Notes under the pieces: generated by a model
The model's database searches: none
What the model saw: only the letters and a program-made list of their open reading frames with translations
Told to the model about the DNA's origin: nothing
Made by a program: the position numbers and the translations under genes
Source: Sphingopyxis macrogoltabida
Lineage (GTDB): Bacteria > Pseudomonadota > Alphaproteobacteria > Sphingomonadales > Sphingomonadaceae
Reading direction: 5' to 3'
DNA: 64,000 nucleotides
NCBI RefSeq assembly: GCF_001314325.1
Contig: NZ_CP009429.1
Span: forward strand, 1,798,501-1,862,500
In this document: piece after piece, positions 61,523 through 64,000 of the stretch
Layout: each line of letters begins with the position of its first letter
Numbering within the stretch: the stretch's first letter is position 1

Positions 61523-63576
61523 AGGAAATTCACCATGGCCCAGCTGGCGAGGCCGACAAGACCGAGCAGCATCACGAACGCATATCCATAAACATAACCC
61601 GATTGCAGCCGGACCGCGAGACGGGTCCCCCCTTGCACGAGCGCCGCGGCGCCATCGGGACCGAAGCGGTCGATGGTGCCTTCATCCCCGCGCTTCCAGA
61701 AGAAGCGGCCGATCGCGAAGGCGGGCTTCACGAACAGGATGTTATAGAGCTCGTCGAAATACCATTTGTTGTACAGGAACTGGTGGAGCAGCTTGAACTG
61801 CGCCACGAAACGTCCCGGCAGGCTGGTGTTGCGGATATAGCTGTTCCACGCGAGGAACAGGCCGATCGCCATCACCGTGAACGGCGTCCACTTGACCCAG
61901 GTCGGCACCTCGTGCGCGGCGTGCATCAGATGCTCGTCGAACGCGATGCTGCCCTTCCAGAAGGCAAGGCCTTCTTCGGGATAGATGAACGGGTGCGCGA
62001 AGACGAAGCCTGCGAACACGGCGCCGATCGACAGCACGATCAGCGGGATCAGCATCGGCAACGGGCTTTCGTGCGGGTGATAACCCGCCGTGCCGTCGCT
62101 CGAAGATCCATGATGTGCGTCATGGTGGTGATCGTCGTGCGCCGCATGCGCGTGATCGTCATGGCCGTGGCCATGGTCGTCATGCACCGCGTGCTGGATA
62201 TGCTCGCTCTGCTCCCAGCGCGGCTTGCCGTAGAAGGTCAGGAAAACGAGCCGCCACGAATAGAAGCTGGTGAGCAGCGCCGCGAAGATACCGACCCAGA
62301 AAGCGATCTGACCGCCGCCGCCGGCAGCGAACGCCGCCTCGAGGATGCCGTCCTTCGAGTGGAAGCCGGCAAAGCCCGCGACGCCCGCGATGCCAACGCC
62401 GGTGATCGCCAGCGTGCCCATCGTCATCGCCCAGAAGGTGATCGGGATATGCTTTCTGAGGCCGCCGTAATAGCGCATGTCCTGTTCGTGGTGCATCGAG
62501 TGGATGACCGAGCCGGCGCCAAGGAACAGCAGCGCCTTGAAGAAGGCGTGCGTGAACAGGTGGAACATCGCCGCGCCATAGGCGCCGACGCCCGCGGCAA
62601 AGAACATGTAACCGAGCTGCGAACAGGTCGAATAGGCGATGACGCGCTTGATGTCCCACTGCGTCGTGCCGACCGTCGCGGCGAACAGGCAGGTCGCGGC
62701 ACCGACGAAGGTGACGACGCCGAGTGCGATCGGTGCGGTCTCGAACATCGGCGACAGGCGGCAGACCATGAAGACGCCTGCGGTAACCATCGTCGCGGCG
62801 TGGATCAGCGCCGACACCGGGGTCGGGCCCTCCATCGCGTCGGGAAGCCAGGTGTGCAGGCCGAGCTGCGCCGACTTGCCCATCGCGCCGACGAACAGCA
62901 GCAGGCAGAGGATCGTCATCGTGTCGAGCCGCATCCCCATGAAGGTGATCGTCGAGCCAGCCATGCCCGGCGCAGCGGCAAGAATCTCGGGGATCGACAC
63001 GGTACCGAACACCAGGAAGGTGCCGAAGATGCCTAGCATGAAGCCCAAATCGCCGACGCGGTTGACGACGAACGCCTTGATCGCCGCCGCATTGGCGCTC
63101 GGCTTTTTGTACCAGAAACCGATGAGCAGGTAGGATGCGAGGCCGACGCCTTCCCAGCCGAAGAACATCTGGACGAGATTGTTCGCGGTCACGAGCATCA
63201 GCATCGCGAAGGTGAAGAGCGACAGATAGGCGAAGAAGCGCGGCTGGTCCGGGTCTTCCTCCATATAGCTCCAGCTATAGAGGTGGACGAGCGCCGACAC
63301 CGTCGTGATCACGACGAGCATCACCGAGGTCAGCGTATCGACGCGCAGTTCCCAGTTGAACTGCAGCGCGCCCGATGAAACCCAGTGCAGCACCGGCGTC
63401 ACCCCGGCTTCGCCCGTTCCCGCCACGAACGACAGGAAGATCGGCCAGCTGAGCGCGCAGCTGACGAACAGCGCGCCCGTGGTGACGATTTTCGACGCGA
63501 ACGGGCCGATGACCCGCTGGCCGAGCCCTGCGACAAGCGCCGCGAGCAGCGGCAGGAAAACGATCGCCTGGATCAC
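61519..63576 (-). CDS. nuoL: NADH-quinone oxidoreductase subunit L
   Basis: 685 residues, the most distal pump of complex I, with the long amphipathic C-terminal helix. Landmarks: [20 protein letters not shown] (conserved Glu), [38 protein letters not shown] and [18 protein letters not shown]. About residues 462-496 form a His/Asp-rich insertion ([22 protein letters not shown]) in an aqueous loop. It overlaps nuoM and starts 4 bases after nuoK. Apart from that loop the length is usual. Confidence 0.97.
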   Translation of the reverse strand: MIQAIVFLPLLAALVAGLGQRVIGPFASKIVTTGALFVSCALSWPIFLSFVAGTGEAGVTPVLHWVSSGALQFNWELRVDTLTSVMLVVITTVSALVHLYSWSYMEEDPDQPRFFAYLSLFTFAMLMLVTANNLVQMFFGWEGVGLASYLLIGFWYKKPSANAAAIKAFVVNRVGDLGFMLGIFGTFLVFGTVSIPEILAAAPGMAGSTITFMGMRLDTMTILCLLLFVGAMGKSAQLGLHTWLPDAMEGPTPVSALIHAATMVTAGVFMVCRLSPMFETAPIALGVVTFVGAATCLFAATVGTTQWDIKRVIAYSTCSQLGYMFFAAGVGAYGAAMFHLFTHAFFKALLFLGAGSVIHSMHHEQDMRYYGGLRKHIPITFWAMTMGTLAITGVGIAGVAGFAGFHSKDGILEAAFAAGGGGQIAFWVGIFAALLTSFYSWRLVFLTFYGKPRWEQSEHIQHAVHDDHGHGHDDHAHAAHDDHHHDAHHGSSSDGTAGYHPHESPLPMLIPLIVLSIGAVFAGFVFAHPFIYPEEGLAFWKGSIAFDEHLMHAAHEVPTWVKWTPFTVMAIGLFLAWNSYIRNTSLPGRFVAQFKLLHQFLYNKWYFDELYNILFVKPAFAIGRFFWKRGDEGTIDRFGPDGAAALVQGGTRLAVRLQSGYVYGYAFVMLLGLVGLASWAMVNFL

Positions 63577-63580
63577 CGGC

Positions 63581-63886
63581 TTACCCCTTCATCCGGTTGG
63601 CATCGTCGACGGCAATGGTGCCGCGGCCGCGGAAATAGATAACGAGAATGGCAAGACCGATCGCCGCTTCACCCGCGGCAACGGTCAGCACGAACATCGA
63701 GAAAACCTGCCCGACGAGATCGCCCAGCGCCGCGCTGAACGCGACGAGGTTGATGTTCACCGCCAGCAGGATGAGCTCGATCGCCATCAGGATGACGATG
63801 ATATTCTTGCGGTTGATGAAGATGCCGAGCACGCCCAGCGTGAACAGCACCGCCGAAACGGCGAGATAATGGCCGACCGAAATCAC
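63581..63886 (-). CDS. nuoK: NADH-quinone oxidoreductase subunit K
   Basis: 101 residues from GTG 63886, the normal length for NuoK. Three membrane helices: [40 protein letters not shown] (with the conserved buried Glu) and [23 protein letters not shown] (second buried Glu in AAGEAAIG). It carries protons or couples quinone chemistry to the antiporter subunits. Its GTG overlaps the nuoJ stop (GTGA), as is usual in the nuo operon. Confidence 0.97.
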   Translation of the reverse strand: MISVGHYLAVSAVLFTLGVLGIFINRKNIIVILMAIELILLAVNINLVAFSAALGDLVGQVFSMFVLTVAAGEAAIGLAILVIYFRGRGTIAVDDANRMKG

Positions 63887-64000
63887 AGTTCAACCCCCTG
63901 CCCGGTGCCCGGATCGACAAGGCGTGTCGCATCCTCGGGACGGCGCCGGTTCTGCGCCGAGATATTCTGGATGCGCACCCCGCCGCGCGTGCGATGCGTC
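63883..64000 (-). CDS. nuoJ: NADH-quinone oxidoreductase subunit J, partial
   Basis: Only the last 38 codons lie in the window; the gene continues past the right edge. The visible C-terminus reads [24 protein letters not shown] and ends in GQGVEL, the usual hydrophilic tail of alphaproteobacterial NuoJ, including RGGV and RRPEDA. The stop overlaps the nuoK start. The position directly before nuoK confirms the assignment. Confidence 0.88.
   Translation of the reverse strand, partial: THRTRGGVRIQNISAQNRRRPEDATRLVDPGTGQGVEL

Overview
The window is chromosomal DNA of an alphaproteobacterium, most likely a sphingomonad (Sphingopyxis/Sphingomonas type). The evidence is a GC-rich sequence with strong third-position GC bias, a GcrA cell-cycle regulator, a FecI/FecR/TonB-receptor unit, paired acyl-CoA dehydrogenases, and the nuoJKLMN-birA-coaX-rnj-DUF1467 gene order. 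Placement to genus is inference.

Left end, 1 to about 3160: an accessory segment that looks visibly less GC-rich than the rest. It holds a ubiquitin-like conjugation operon on the minus strand: DUF2188 protein, ubiquitin-like modifier, E2-like protein (prokaryotic E2 family E), and a JAB/ThiF (deconjugase/E1) protein that runs off the left edge. Directly upstream are an XRE repressor and an ImmA/IrrE-type metallopeptidase. Both transcription units start from near-identical promoters in which the same palindrome covers the -10 element. This strongly suggests that the XRE/ImmA pair is a repressor/protease switch for the conjugation operon, analogous to the CapH/CapP switch of some CBASS anti-phage operons. 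It is the most interesting part of the window.

3160-5600: a carboxymuconolactone-decarboxylase (AhpD-like) protein, a gene-poor stretch with palindromes, and a class-C beta-lactamase-like serine hydrolase. 5600-13000: a large autotransporter, then an ECF sigma factor, a FecR regulator and a TonB-dependent receptor. 13000-24650: two acyl-CoA dehydrogenases, a Phd/YefM-PAS fusion protein, TadG and TadE pseudopilin-like proteins, YghU, a CaiB-type CoA transferase, and a TolB-propeller/amidohydrolase fusion.

24700-44450: housekeeping genes. These are tRNA-Ser, a Yip1 protein, hspQ, an ABC-2 permease, gcrA, three thioesterases, an outer membrane protein, parE, a beta-lactamase-like hydrolase, the same-strand set uvrC-thioesterase-recO-leuB-metZ-apaG-lysR, an SDR, the ettA-thioesterase-unknown operon, and an M28 peptidase. 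44450-55100: an Ala/Asp-repeat lipoprotein with its own promoter and terminator, a VOC protein, tRNA-Pro, an M20 peptidase, tRNA-Ile2, a polysaccharide deacetylase, a histidine kinase, an Lrp regulator, a TPR protein, a degenerate Hpt protein and a large membrane coiled-coil protein. 55100-64000: DUF1467, RNase J, CoaX, BirA and the distal membrane-arm subunits of respiratory complex I.

Five related GC-rich inverted repeats (REP-like) sit between genes, four of them between convergent gene ends. No CRISPR array, rRNA, insertion sequence or prophage structural gene was seen. All calls come from reading the sequence; no database search was run.
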